From Collinsella sp. (GTDB lineage Bacteria; Actinomycetota; Coriobacteriia; Coriobacteriales; Coriobacteriaceae): a DNA stretch of 64,000 nt. The stretch covers positions 50,689 to 114,688 of the forward strand of contig DXLU01000018.1 of assembly GCA_019414565.1 (NCBI GenBank), written 5' to 3'. The number at the start of each line of letters is the position of its first letter. Position 1 is the first letter of the stretch. Of this stretch, positions 25,212-32,788 are shown one piece after another. A program made the position numbers and the translations under genes. Under the pieces are notes generated by a model. That model had not been told where the DNA came from, ran no database searches, and saw only the letters and a program-made list of their open reading frames with translations.

Positions 25212-25628
25212 TTAAAACTCATCGAGTTCGGCCTGCCCCAGCAGGTCGTTGACGTACTTGACCTTGGTGTCGTCCGCCTCGACGATCTGGCGAATGGCCT
25301 CATCGATCGGGGTGGAGTCGGGCACGAACAGCAGCTGAATAAGGAGCGGCAGGTTCATATTGGTCACAAGGTGCGTGTTGGGGCGCGTCTGGACGATCTT
25401 GGTGAACTCGTTGTTGACGCTGCCGCCAAAGAGGTCGGTGCAAACGACGACCTCATCGTCCGCGGCAAAGTCGTCCAGAATCGCCGCAGCCTCCTTGACC
25501 AGGTCCTCGTTTCCGTCGACATACATAGACAGCGCATGGACGTTTTCGCGCTCGCCGGAAAGCAGGCCGATGCTCTCGACGATTCCAGACGCGAAATGAG
25601 CATGGGACGCCACGATAAACTGCCTCAT
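25212..25628 (-). CDS. PTS mannose-family IIA subunit
   Basis: 138 residues. MRQFIVASHAHFASGIVESIGLLSG holds the active His10; VVCTDLFGGSVNNEF is the second family motif. Takes phosphate from HPr. ATG 25628 has AAAGGGGAA upstream; a longer reading from 25676 would start inside the terminator-like hairpin 25659-25687. Confidence 0.94.
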   Translation of the reverse strand: MRQFIVASHAHFASGIVESIGLLSGERENVHALSMYVDGNEDLVKEAAAILDDFAADDEVVVCTDLFGGSVNNEFTKIVQTRPNTHLVTNMNLPLLIQLLFVPDSTPIDEAIRQIVEADDTKVKYVNDLLGQAELDEF

Positions 25629-25658
25629 TCGATTCCCCTTTCTTGCGAACTTCGGCAT

Positions 25659-25687
25659 AAAAATGCCCGGACGCATGCGCCCGGGCA
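25659..25687 (-). terminator. terminator-like hairpin between the deglycase and PTS genes
   Basis: TGCCCGG and CCGGGCA arms with GCGCATGCG between, followed on the minus strand by TTTTTATG. It separates two SIS genes upstream from the PTS genes downstream, so PTS expression would be lower or conditional. Confidence 0.7.
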
Positions 25688-25722
25688 GGGTGCTTCTTGA
25701 TCAGTAGCTAATTTGTCGCCGA

Positions 25723-26784
25723 TTAGTAATCGAACTGGTGATAGTAGCGACGGTAGTTGAGGTTGTGCTTGGTGACCGTCTCGTAGTAAGCGGCAAGGCG
25801 ATCGGTGATCAGCGAGGAGAGGATCCACGGAGACACGATGACGCGGAACTCGTCGTCAAGGCCGGGGATCGCGAACTCGGCGGTGTCGATGATGTTGATG
25901 TCGGTGTCGCCGGTCACGCCGCGGGTCAGGAAGGCGCGGACGCGCTCGTCGAGCTTGCGGTTCTCGTCCTCGCCCATGAACAGGAACACGGGGACGCCGG
26001 GCTCCACGAGCTCGAGGGTGCCGTGGAAGAAGTCTGCCGAGGTGATGTAGCGGGTGCGCTTCCACTGCATCTCCTCCAGGATGCACATCGAGAACAGGAT
26101 CGTCTCGCCCCACAGGGCACCGGAGCCGATGAACATGGTGTAGGGGGCCAGGGCGTACTTCTTGGCGAGCTCCTCGGCGCGCGGCTCGAAGCTCTTGCGG
26201 ATGTCGACCAGGTGGGTCCAAACGTCCTTGGTCTGCTCGATGAACTTATCGAACTTGGGGAAGCAGCCGCGGCGGTTGAGCAGGCGCAGGCCGAAGCAGT
26301 CGGCGAGGTAGTAGCCCTTCTCGCAGCCGCCCGAACCATGGTCAGAAGCCATAGCGACGCAGTTCTCGGCACCGACAGCCTGGCCGATGGGGCCCTCGGG
26401 CTTGGTCATGGCGTAGACGCGCACGCCCATGTCCTTCATCTTCTTGACGGCCTCGAGGACCTCGGGGGTGGTGCCGGACTCGGAGGCGGTGAGCACGACG
26501 GACTTCTCGGTCATGCGCTTGTGGCCCATGACGTTCCACTCGGCGGCGTGGATCAGGTAGACCTCGAGGTCGCGGTCGCCGAACTTGTTCATGAGGTACT
26601 CGAGCTGCATGAGCTCGTCCCAGGTGCCGCCGACGCCCATCAGGAACACGGCGTCGTAGCCCTCGTCGGCGACCTTGTCGGCGAGCGCGGTCATCTTCTT
26701 GCCGGTCTCGTAGAGCGCCTTGCCGTCCTCGAGGTAGCCCTCCTGGTCGAAATGCATGATCTCGATCTTCTCGGTTTCCTTCAT
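25723..26784 (-). CDS. SIS-domain deglycase, FrlB/GfrF-like
   Basis: 353 residues. Two SIS domains: residues 35-160 (YDAVFLMGVGGTWDE, VVLTASESGTTPEV) and 200-340. The stretch SADFFHGTLELVEPGVPVFLF followed by DERVRAF and the end LNYRRYYHQFDY closely mirror E. coli FrlB (from memory: HGPLEIVEPGVP and ERRYYGGLVEY). FrlB splits fructoselysine 6-phosphate into glucose 6-phosphate and lysine. The exact substrate (fructoselysine-P, glucoselysine-P or another aminated sugar-P) is not certain. RBS AAAGGAGA. Confidence 0.82.
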   Translation of the reverse strand: MKETEKIEIMHFDQEGYLEDGKALYETGKKMTALADKVADEGYDAVFLMGVGGTWDELMQLEYLMNKFGDRDLEVYLIHAAEWNVMGHKRMTEKSVVLTASESGTTPEVLEAVKKMKDMGVRVYAMTKPEGPIGQAVGAENCVAMASDHGSGGCEKGYYLADCFGLRLLNRRGCFPKFDKFIEQTKDVWTHLVDIRKSFEPRAEELAKKYALAPYTMFIGSGALWGETILFSMCILEEMQWKRTRYITSADFFHGTLELVEPGVPVFLFMGEDENRKLDERVRAFLTRGVTGDTDINIIDTAEFAIPGLDDEFRVIVSPWILSSLITDRLAAYYETVTKHNLNYRRYYHQFDY

Positions 26785-26844
26785 TTGTCTCTCCTTTCTG
26801 GGGTTGTCTCCACATCCCCCATGCCAACGGGCATCAAAACCCGC

Positions 26845-27960
26845 TTACATTCCGTAACACTCGGCCGCTTTGGCCTTAAGCGCATTGACTGACTCTTCGT
26901 AGCCCTCCGCCTTAACCTCCATCTGTTTGGAGACGGCATCGAGATACGGGTGTACGTCCCATGACTTCAGACGCTCGGCGATTATTGCCGCAATCGTCTG
27001 GAAGAACACAAGATTGGGAATTGCGCTGAGCAGCGGAGCCACCTGAGGCACCGCAACCTCATGAGCCCTACCCCTGGGATGGGCCGTGAGCAGCACCGTT
27101 TTTGCCGTAACGTTCGATAGCGCATCGGCGATATTCGCAAGACGCTCCGACCCCTGCGGATCGTCGACAATAAACACCAGATAGCCCGGAACGATCTGCA
27201 TCTCGGGACCGTGGACGAACTCCTCGCCCTCGTGATGCATGGCAGGAATCTTGATGGTCTCGCTCAGCTTGAGCGCTGCCTCCTCGGCAACACCGTAGTT
27301 GGGGCCGTTGCCGACGACCATGGCGGGCATGTGCTCAGAAAGCTCGAGCATGTGGTCTTGGACATATGCCTCGGCGGTCTTGCACATCACGGCATTGGCC
27401 TGGATAGCCTCGCGCAGGTCGTCAAGACGCTGGGCAACGCCCTTGGCGTCAATCGTTCCGCGCGCCTGACCGCCGTAAATACCAAAGAGCATCAGGTACT
27501 CAACGAGAACCTCGACGCCCAGAGTCACAAAGTCCACCGACTCGACGCCCACACCGTAGTCAAGAACGATGCCAGCGTGCTCCTTGATGGGTGCCTCGAC
27601 GTTTGCCGTGAGCGCAACTGCAGCCATATCGTGTGCGCGCATGTAATCGAGCGCCGCGATCGTATTGGTCGAATAGCCGCTCTGCGAAACGGCAATGTTG
27701 AGCGCATGCTGCGGATAGGTGTGTTCAAAATCGACGAAGGCCTCGGGCGTCACAACGGACACCTGCATCTGCAGCGCATCTTGCAGGTAATCGCGGGCGC
27801 AATCGGCGGCATGGCGCGACGAACCCGAAGCAACGATGCGCAGCGCGTCAAAAGAACCGGACTGGAAAATATCAACGAGCTGCGCTACCAGCTCAGACGA
27901 ACGCTCGAGGTTCTCTCCCATACGCACATGGGCAAGCTGAACGTAATCGAGCATCTTCAT
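26845..27960 (-). CDS. SIS-domain sugar isomerase/deglycase (GlmS C-terminal-like)
   Basis: 371 residues with two SIS domains: IVASGSSRHAADCARDYL and NIAVSQSGYSTNTIAAL in the first, MVVGNGPNYGVAEEAALKLSETIKI with HHEGEEFVHGPEMQIVPG in the second. This matches GfrE/FrlB-type and GlmS-like isomerases that act on aminated sugar phosphates. No glutaminase domain. First gene of the catabolic unit; it could handle a second Amadori substrate beside the 25723 gene. ATG 27960 has GAGGTGAG upstream. Confidence 0.8.
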   Translation of the reverse strand: MKMLDYVQLAHVRMGENLERSSELVAQLVDIFQSGSFDALRIVASGSSRHAADCARDYLQDALQMQVSVVTPEAFVDFEHTYPQHALNIAVSQSGYSTNTIAALDYMRAHDMAAVALTANVEAPIKEHAGIVLDYGVGVESVDFVTLGVEVLVEYLMLFGIYGGQARGTIDAKGVAQRLDDLREAIQANAVMCKTAEAYVQDHMLELSEHMPAMVVGNGPNYGVAEEAALKLSETIKIPAMHHEGEEFVHGPEMQIVPGYLVFIVDDPQGSERLANIADALSNVTAKTVLLTAHPRGRAHEVAVPQVAPLLSAIPNLVFFQTIAAIIAERLKSWDVHPYLDAVSKQMEVKAEGYEESVNALKAKAAECYGM

Positions 27961-27983
27961 CGTCTCACCTCGTAACAAATCAT

Positions 27984-27998
27984 TAGTATTTGATACCA
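27984..27998. promoter_or_regulatory. candidate GntR operator TAGTATTTGATACCA
   Basis: Imperfect palindrome (TAGTAT-TTG-ATACCA) 24 bp before the SIS gene start. Its right half, TTTGATACC, is repeated at 28022-28030, 33 bp away. Both lie between the catabolic unit and the GntR gene 28155-28868, whose product is the obvious candidate. Confidence 0.5.
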
Positions 27999-28154
27999 AT
28001 CACAGTTACAGGTTACGGCTTTTTGATACCTCTTTGTCGATTAATTTATCCCCATCGGCGAACGGTCGATTTTGAGCCATGTAAGGTTGTATGCGCAGTC
28101 TGCTCAACGAATCAAAATTCCGTCAGCTTTTCAGCCCGTTATGCAAAAAACCAG

Positions 28155-28868
28155 CTAGTACGTATAGGTATATCCACCCGCATCGCCGCGGTTAAACGAC
28201 TTGACGTACTCGATCGCCTGGCCGCTTGCATCGAAGCTCACGCACTCAAGCGTCAAGGCAAGATCGCCCTGCTCCAGTCCAAGCAGGCCGGCATCTCGCG
28301 CGCCCAGCGCTTCGATATCGAGCTTTTCCTGTGCCATGACCGGCTTTCGGCCCAACATCTCATAGGTCTCGTACAAACTGAAGACCGACACGTCAATATC
28401 TTCGATTGTGGGAAACAGCAGGCACGGGATGAACGCCATCTCAATCGATACGGGATCGCCGTTGACGCAGTTCAAACGCCGAATCGAATACAGTAAATTG
28501 TCCTCGGCAATGCCAAACAGGTTGGCATAATATGGACCCGCATAACGCTTGGAACGCGCGAGGATGCGGACGGACGGCTCGCCGCCCGAAGCACGAACCG
28601 ATTCGCGAAAGCCTCCTGTTCGCTCGTACGCAACGGGCACTTTCTGTGCCACAAACGCGCCCTTTCCGCGGACGCGTCGAATCTGCCCACGCCGAACCAG
28701 CTCATCGACAGCACTTCGGATGGTCAAGCGTGTCGTACCAAATTCCTCAGCGAGGTCTTTTTCGGACGGAATCATGGAACCCGTGGGATATATACCGCGC
28801 TCGATACGCTCCTCGATGCGGCGTCGAATGCGCATATAAACCGGGGTGGCATCTATTGTTTCAGCCAT
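28155..28868 (-). CDS. GntR-family regulator, HutC/UTRA type (FrlR-like)
   Basis: 237 residues. N-terminal winged helix (YMRIRRRIEERIERGIYPTGSMIPSEKDLAEEFGTTRLTIRSAVDELVRRGQI), then a UTRA ligand-binding domain (NLLYSIRRLNCVNGDPVSIEMAFIP, ending QAIEYVKSFNRGD). UTRA regulators usually sense the sugar phosphate made by the operon they control; the neighbouring PTS-deglycase genes make an aminated sugar phosphate the likely ligand. Its start overlaps the end of the second GntR gene by 16 nt. Confidence 0.9.
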   Translation of the reverse strand: MAETIDATPVYMRIRRRIEERIERGIYPTGSMIPSEKDLAEEFGTTRLTIRSAVDELVRRGQIRRVRGKGAFVAQKVPVAYERTGGFRESVRASGGEPSVRILARSKRYAGPYYANLFGIAEDNLLYSIRRLNCVNGDPVSIEMAFIPCLLFPTIEDIDVSVFSLYETYEMLGRKPVMAQEKLDIEALGARDAGLLGLEQGDLALTLECVSFDASGQAIEYVKSFNRGDAGGYTYTY

Positions 28869-29620
28869 TGTTCACCTGCCACGCTCCTCATGCCGTTCTT
28901 TTCGCCGTTATCGGCAAAGCGGAACTTTGTGGGCAAAATCACCGATTTGCAATGCTCCACAAAACGCATGTCCTTATCAAATTCTATCGTGCTCTCATAG
29001 AACACCGGCGTTCCCTCTTCTTGTTGGAGCAGCTCGGCCTCTTCGGCGTTCAAACGCGAGATGGAGATATGCTCACGTCCATGCTCAACGCGCACGCCGC
29101 CTTCTTTGAGCAAGACATCGTAAAGGCTCTCACACTCAAAATCGTGATCGAGAAGCGCGGGGCACAGGGACAAGTGAACGTGAGCCGTCTCGATTGACGC
29201 CGGCTCGCCCTCAATAAGTCGAACGCGCTGCATGCGGAGCAAAGGAGCGCCTACAGCCACCCCAAGCTTGTCGGCAAGCGTCTTATCCGCCTCGATGGTC
29301 TCGGTGGAAACCAGACGAGAAGAGGGATGCAGGCCGGCAGTCCGCACAGCGTCGGAAAAGTTATACGTTTCCTGGAAGATGTTCAGCGGCTTAGGAGGAC
29401 ACACATACGTACCCGATCCGCGACGGCTCTCGAGCGTTCCACACGAGATGAGTCGCGTGATACCAGCGCGCAACGCCGTACGCGAAACGCCGATCTCTTC
29501 GCACAGCACGCGCTCGGCCGGCAGGCGATCGCCGCCGGCAAGCTGATGGTGCTGGATATACCAAAGAATTCCCTCAACAGCACGATCTTTGGGGGGAATT
29601 GCATAAGATTCGCCTGCCAT
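28853..29620 (-). CDS. second GntR-family regulator, UTRA type
   Basis: 255 residues. Winged helix VEGILWYIQHHQLAGGDRLPAERVLCEEIGVSRTALRAGITRLISCG, a RRGSGTYVCPP wing, then UTRA (LLRMQRVRLIEGEPASIETAHV, HISISRLNAEEAELLQQEEG, DKDMRFVEHCKSVILP). Only weakly similar to the next regulator, so not a recent duplication. The overlapping frames imply both regulators are made from one message. RBS GAGGAG. Confidence 0.9.
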   Translation of the reverse strand: MAGESYAIPPKDRAVEGILWYIQHHQLAGGDRLPAERVLCEEIGVSRTALRAGITRLISCGTLESRRGSGTYVCPPKPLNIFQETYNFSDAVRTAGLHPSSRLVSTETIEADKTLADKLGVAVGAPLLRMQRVRLIEGEPASIETAHVHLSLCPALLDHDFECESLYDVLLKEGGVRVEHGREHISISRLNAEEAELLQQEEGTPVFYESTIEFDKDMRFVEHCKSVILPTKFRFADNGEKNGMRSVAGEQWLKQ

Positions 29621-29658
29621 TGCAGAGACTCCTCATTCAGAAACGTATGCCGCCAAAA

Positions 29659-30147
29659 TTAGACCAGCCCTCCCATGGCATCAAATTCAGCCTTGATCTT
29701 CTCGGCGACATTCCGATACGACTTATATAGGCTTGAATCGCGTTTGACTTCGTCGGTCATAACGGGAATCTCTAATTTGGAAACCTCATCTTTTCCCGTC
29801 TGAACCACCACAACAACGCCCATACCAAGACACATATTACGCTTGGCAGCGTTTATTTTCGCCGCCTTGGCAGGATTTGCCAGGATACGCTGGGCAAATT
29901 CCTGTTTTGAGGCCACTTCCTCGGCCTCCGGATCGCCCGCCTCGGCTACTTCGCACTGCAACACGTCCGCATAGTCAAAAATCTTCGGCTCGCCGCCGCG
30001 CTGATGCACGGCCCACTTGCGACGCGTGGCATCCTGGTAGATAGCCGGCAAAAACGTAAACCGCGGCGGGTCCAAAATCGTATCCGTGATGGTAAACACA
30101 TCGGGATCAAAGGCATCCTGCGGATTTTTCTTCTTGAACAGCCCCAT
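29659..30147 (-). CDS. hypothetical protein, helix-rich with one hydrophobic strand
   Basis: 162 residues, family not recognised. Starts MGLFKKKNPQDAFDPDVF; a WAVHQRGGEPKIFDYADVLQCEV beta section resembles the PH-like or DUF domains that test lipid or protein surfaces; NMCLGMGVVVVVQTGKDE is a hydrophobic stretch too short for a secure membrane helix. No signal peptide. ATG 30147 has GGGAGGC 7 nt upstream. It precedes the GntR pair on the same strand (38 nt) and may be in their transcript. Confidence 0.7.
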   Translation of the reverse strand: MGLFKKKNPQDAFDPDVFTITDTILDPPRFTFLPAIYQDATRRKWAVHQRGGEPKIFDYADVLQCEVAEAGDPEAEEVASKQEFAQRILANPAKAAKINAAKRNMCLGMGVVVVVQTGKDEVSKLEIPVMTDEVKRDSSLYKSYRNVAEKIKAEFDAMGGLV

Positions 30148-30251
30148 ATCAGCCTCCCGTACTAGCATTAAACAACTCAAGCTGAATATAGCACCAATTT
30201 CAAGCCGCCGCTTTACCGTATCGGTGCGCGGCGTCTATGGCTCGACCAGCG

Positions 30252-30341
30252 GAAAAGTTCACGGACGAGGGCCGGGGTGCCTGCTTTGTTTTGAGAAGTG
30301 GGCTCCGCGAACTTTTCAAAACAAAGTATGCCTCCCCGGCC
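30252..30341. repeat. inverted-repeat element with two competing pairings
   Basis: Arms 30270-30294 and 30316-30341 (GGCCGGGG...TTTGTTTTGA and its complement, few mismatches) enclose GAAGTGGGCTCCGCGAACTT. A second pairing joins GAAAAGTTCACGGA (30252-30265) to TCCGCGAACTTTTC (30304-30317) and cannot coexist fully with the first. It lies in the 249-bp gap 30148-30396, 55 nt from the LacI stop. Confidence 0.65.
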
Positions 30342-30396
30342 CCGCCGGCAAATAGCGGACACTCCGCATGCAATCTATGCAAACAAACAAGTGCGC

Positions 30397-31425
30397 TTAG
30401 CTATATTCGGTAAGGTCAAGCACACTGCCCTTCACGATAAGCGCCGGCTCCAGAACGACCTCTTCGGCACGTCTACCGCCCCTACCGGCAAGACGCTTGG
30501 ACATGCAGCCAAAAGCATGCTCCGCAAGGACACCGGGATCCTGCTCAATCGCGGTCAGCGCCGGCTCAAAGAGAACGTCGGCCGCCGAGTTGTCGTAACT
30601 CACCACCGAGATGTCGCCCGGGATGCTCTTCCCCATCTCGTGCAAGCGCTTGAGCAGACCGAGGGCAATGTTGTCCGAGCTTGCGAACACGGCGGTGGCA
30701 TCGGTTGCAAGCACCGCCTCCGAGGCCTCGTATGCGCTCGGAATGTAGTACTCGCTCTCAAACTCCAGGCGCGCGTCGATGGGCAGTCCCACCTCGCGCA
30801 GCGCGCGCTCGTAACCGGCAAGTCGTTTGCGGCCCGTATTGGAGCGACGCGCGTTAACCAAACAGGCGATGCGACGGTGGCCTTGCTCGATCAGATAGCG
30901 GGTGGCCATGTAGCCACCCATCTCGTGGTCGAACATCACCTTGTCGCATTCGAGGCCCTCAATGGCGCGGTCGACCATCACGGCAGGGATAGGCAGATGG
31001 CTCACTTCCTCGCGCAGGGCGCGGTCGTCGGAGAACTCGTCACCCACTACCAGAAAGACACCGTCGACGCCGCGCGTCACCAACTGGCGCAGCAGTTCCA
31101 AATCGTCATCGGCGCTTCCACCCGAGCTGGTAATAAAGAGCGCGTAACCGTCCTCGCGACAGCGCTTTTCCAAGCTGCCGGCGAGCGAGGCAAAAAAGCG
31201 GCTCTCGATATTGGGAACGATAAGGCCCAGCGTGCGCGACTCGCGCATGACCAAGCTGCGCGCGATCTGGTTAGGAACATAGTGGTTGCGCGCCGCAACC
31301 TCCTTGATGAGCTTGCGGTTTTCTTCCGAGATGCGACAGGGCCGATTATTGAGAACAAGCGAGACCGACGAAGGGGAAAGCCCCACCTCCTGGGCGATCT
31401 GCTTGAGGGTGACTTTGTTGGCCAT
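30397..31425 (-). CDS. LacI-family transcriptional regulator
   Basis: 342 residues, full length. HTH at the N-terminus: VTLKQIAQEVGLSPSSVSLVLNNRPCRISEENRKLI, then the hinge YVPNQIARSLVMRESRTLGLIVPNI and a periplasmic-binding-like ligand domain (AVMVDRAIEGLECDKVMFDHEMGGYMA, VFASSDNIALGLLKRLHEMGKSIPGDISVVSYDN). Effector unknown; it may control a carbohydrate operon elsewhere, as its direct neighbours are murB and GntR genes. ATG 31425 has AAGGAGC; a much longer frame to 32520 is a shadow of murB. Confidence 0.94.
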   Translation of the reverse strand: MANKVTLKQIAQEVGLSPSSVSLVLNNRPCRISEENRKLIKEVAARNHYVPNQIARSLVMRESRTLGLIVPNIESRFFASLAGSLEKRCREDGYALFITSSGGSADDDLELLRQLVTRGVDGVFLVVGDEFSDDRALREEVSHLPIPAVMVDRAIEGLECDKVMFDHEMGGYMATRYLIEQGHRRIACLVNARRSNTGRKRLAGYERALREVGLPIDARLEFESEYYIPSAYEASEAVLATDATAVFASSDNIALGLLKRLHEMGKSIPGDISVVSYDNSAADVLFEPALTAIEQDPGVLAEHAFGCMSKRLAGRGGRRAEEVVLEPALIVKGSVLDLTEYS

Positions 31426-31608
31426 CTCGCTCCTTCCGGGTTTACGCGCAATCTCTTGAAAGTATAGCGACTGCCCCTCTACCTCGGTGATAAACACTTT
31501 ACCAATCCGGTGGACGGCTGTTTTATCGCCGCCAGCGCACCAAATCCGTCCAGGTGGGGTATATTGCAATCGATTGATGACAACAACCACCAAAAGGCGG
31601 ATATTCGT

Positions 31609-32571
31609 ATGCACGAGAACGACTTTTTTAACGAGGACCTGCTCTGCGCGCTCGCCGGCGTTGCCGGCGAGGACAACGTACTCATGAGCGAGCCCATGCG
31701 CGAGCACACCACGTTTAAGATCGGCGGCCCGGCCGATGTCTTTGTCACGCCCGATACCGAGCAGGGCCTCGTCGCCACGCTCGATACCTGTTATCGCTGC
31801 GATTTGCCCCTCACCATCGTGGGCAACGGCTCCGACTTGCTCGTCGGCGACAAGGGCATCCGCGGCGTCGTCGTAGCGCTGGGCGAGGGCCTCTCCGACA
31901 TTACGGTCGACGGCACGCACGTCACGGCGGCAGCCGGCGCCTTGCTTTCCGATGTCGCCGCGGCGGCAGCCGAGGCCGGCCTCACCGGCATGGAGCCCAT
32001 CTCGGGTATCCCCGGATCGGTCGGCGGCGCCTGTTACATGAACGCCGGAGCTTACGGCGCCTGCATGGCCGATGTGCTGGAGTCCGTGCGCGTCTACAAG
32101 CCCGCCCGTATGCTCGACGACGGCACCCGCGGCAGCGGCAGCATCATCGAGTTCGATGTCGACGAACTCAACCTGGGCTATCGCAAGAGCCGCATCGCCG
32201 ACGACGGCTTTATCGTTCTTTCGGCCACCTTCAACCTCGCACCGGGCAACGCCGCGATGATTAAGGCCGACATGGACGACTACCGCCAGCGCCGCGAGGA
32301 CAAGCAGCCACTCGACATGCCGAGTGCTGGCTCCACTTTCAAGCGCCCCGAGGGTTACTTTGCCGGCAAACTCATCATGGATGCCGGCCTGCGAGGACAC
32401 GCCGTTGGCGGCGCGCAGGTGAGCGAGAAGCACTGCGGCTTCATCGTCAACGCCGACCACGCCACCGCCGCCGACGTCGATGAACTCATCCGCCACATCC
32501 AAACAACCGTCAAAGACCAATTCAACGTAGACCTAGAACCCGAAGTCCACCGAGTCGGCGAATTCCTCTAA
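31609..32571 (+). CDS. murB: UDP-N-acetylenolpyruvoylglucosamine reductase
   Basis: 320 residues. FAD-binding motifs MREHTTFKIGGPADVFV, IVGNGSDLLVGDKGIRG and GIPGSVGGACYMNAGAYG; the catalytic Ser in MPSAGSTFKRPEGYFAG and the final Glu in NVDLEPEVHRVGEF. Reduces the enolpyruvyl group to make UDP-MurNAc, cytoplasmic cell-wall synthesis. ATG 31609 (MHENDFFNED) is chosen; a reading from 31510 adds residues with no similarity to the family. Divergent from lacI; terminator follows. Confidence 0.96.
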   Translation: MHENDFFNEDLLCALAGVAGEDNVLMSEPMREHTTFKIGGPADVFVTPDTEQGLVATLDTCYRCDLPLTIVGNGSDLLVGDKGIRGVVVALGEGLSDITVDGTHVTAAAGALLSDVAAAAAEAGLTGMEPISGIPGSVGGACYMNAGAYGACMADVLESVRVYKPARMLDDGTRGSGSIIEFDVDELNLGYRKSRIADDGFIVLSATFNLAPGNAAMIKADMDDYRQRREDKQPLDMPSAGSTFKRPEGYFAGKLIMDAGLRGHAVGGAQVSEKHCGFIVNADHATAADVDELIRHIQTTVKDQFNVDLEPEVHRVGEFL

Positions 32572-32607
32572 AAGTGAAGGCCCCGAAAGGGGCCTTCACT
32601 TTCTTTT
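32571..32607 (+). terminator. terminator of murB
   Basis: Stem AAAGTGAAGGCCCC / GGGGCCTTCACTTT, 4-nt GAAA loop, followed by CTTTTATT. Confidence 0.92.
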
Positions 32608-32649
32608 ATTCAGACAACCAATCCGGTGCGTAGCGCCCCGAACCCGAGA

Positions 32650-32780
32650 GGGCCGGGACAGTCCGAGAGGCATAAGGTTGATCGCGAGTTCCGCACGAGT
32701 CGGAGAGCACTTAATGTGCTCTCCGTGCGAGCAGGACTGTCCGAGCAGGCAACCTTATGCCTCTCGGACAGTCCCGGCCC
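32650..32780 (+). repeat. nested inverted-repeat element, copy A (69-nt conserved core)
   Basis: Arms 32650-32679 and 32751-32780 pair at 29 of 30 positions. The core 32681-32749 begins ATCGCGAGTTCCGCACG, has an apical hairpin GGAGAGCAC-TTAAT-GTGCTCTCC (32702-32724) and ends GAGCAGGACTGTCCGAGCAGG-like. At the base of the core a G-C pair (32680/32750) replaces the T-A pair of the other copies. It lies between murB (already terminated) and the hydrolase gene, 8 nt from the hydrolase stop. Confidence 0.88.
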
Positions 32781-32788
32781 AACTTGCG

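Noticed and set aside
30397..32520. Minus-strand frame running from lacI through murB
   Set aside because: The part above 31425 is antisense to murB; the LacI HTH starts right after a good RBS at 31425.
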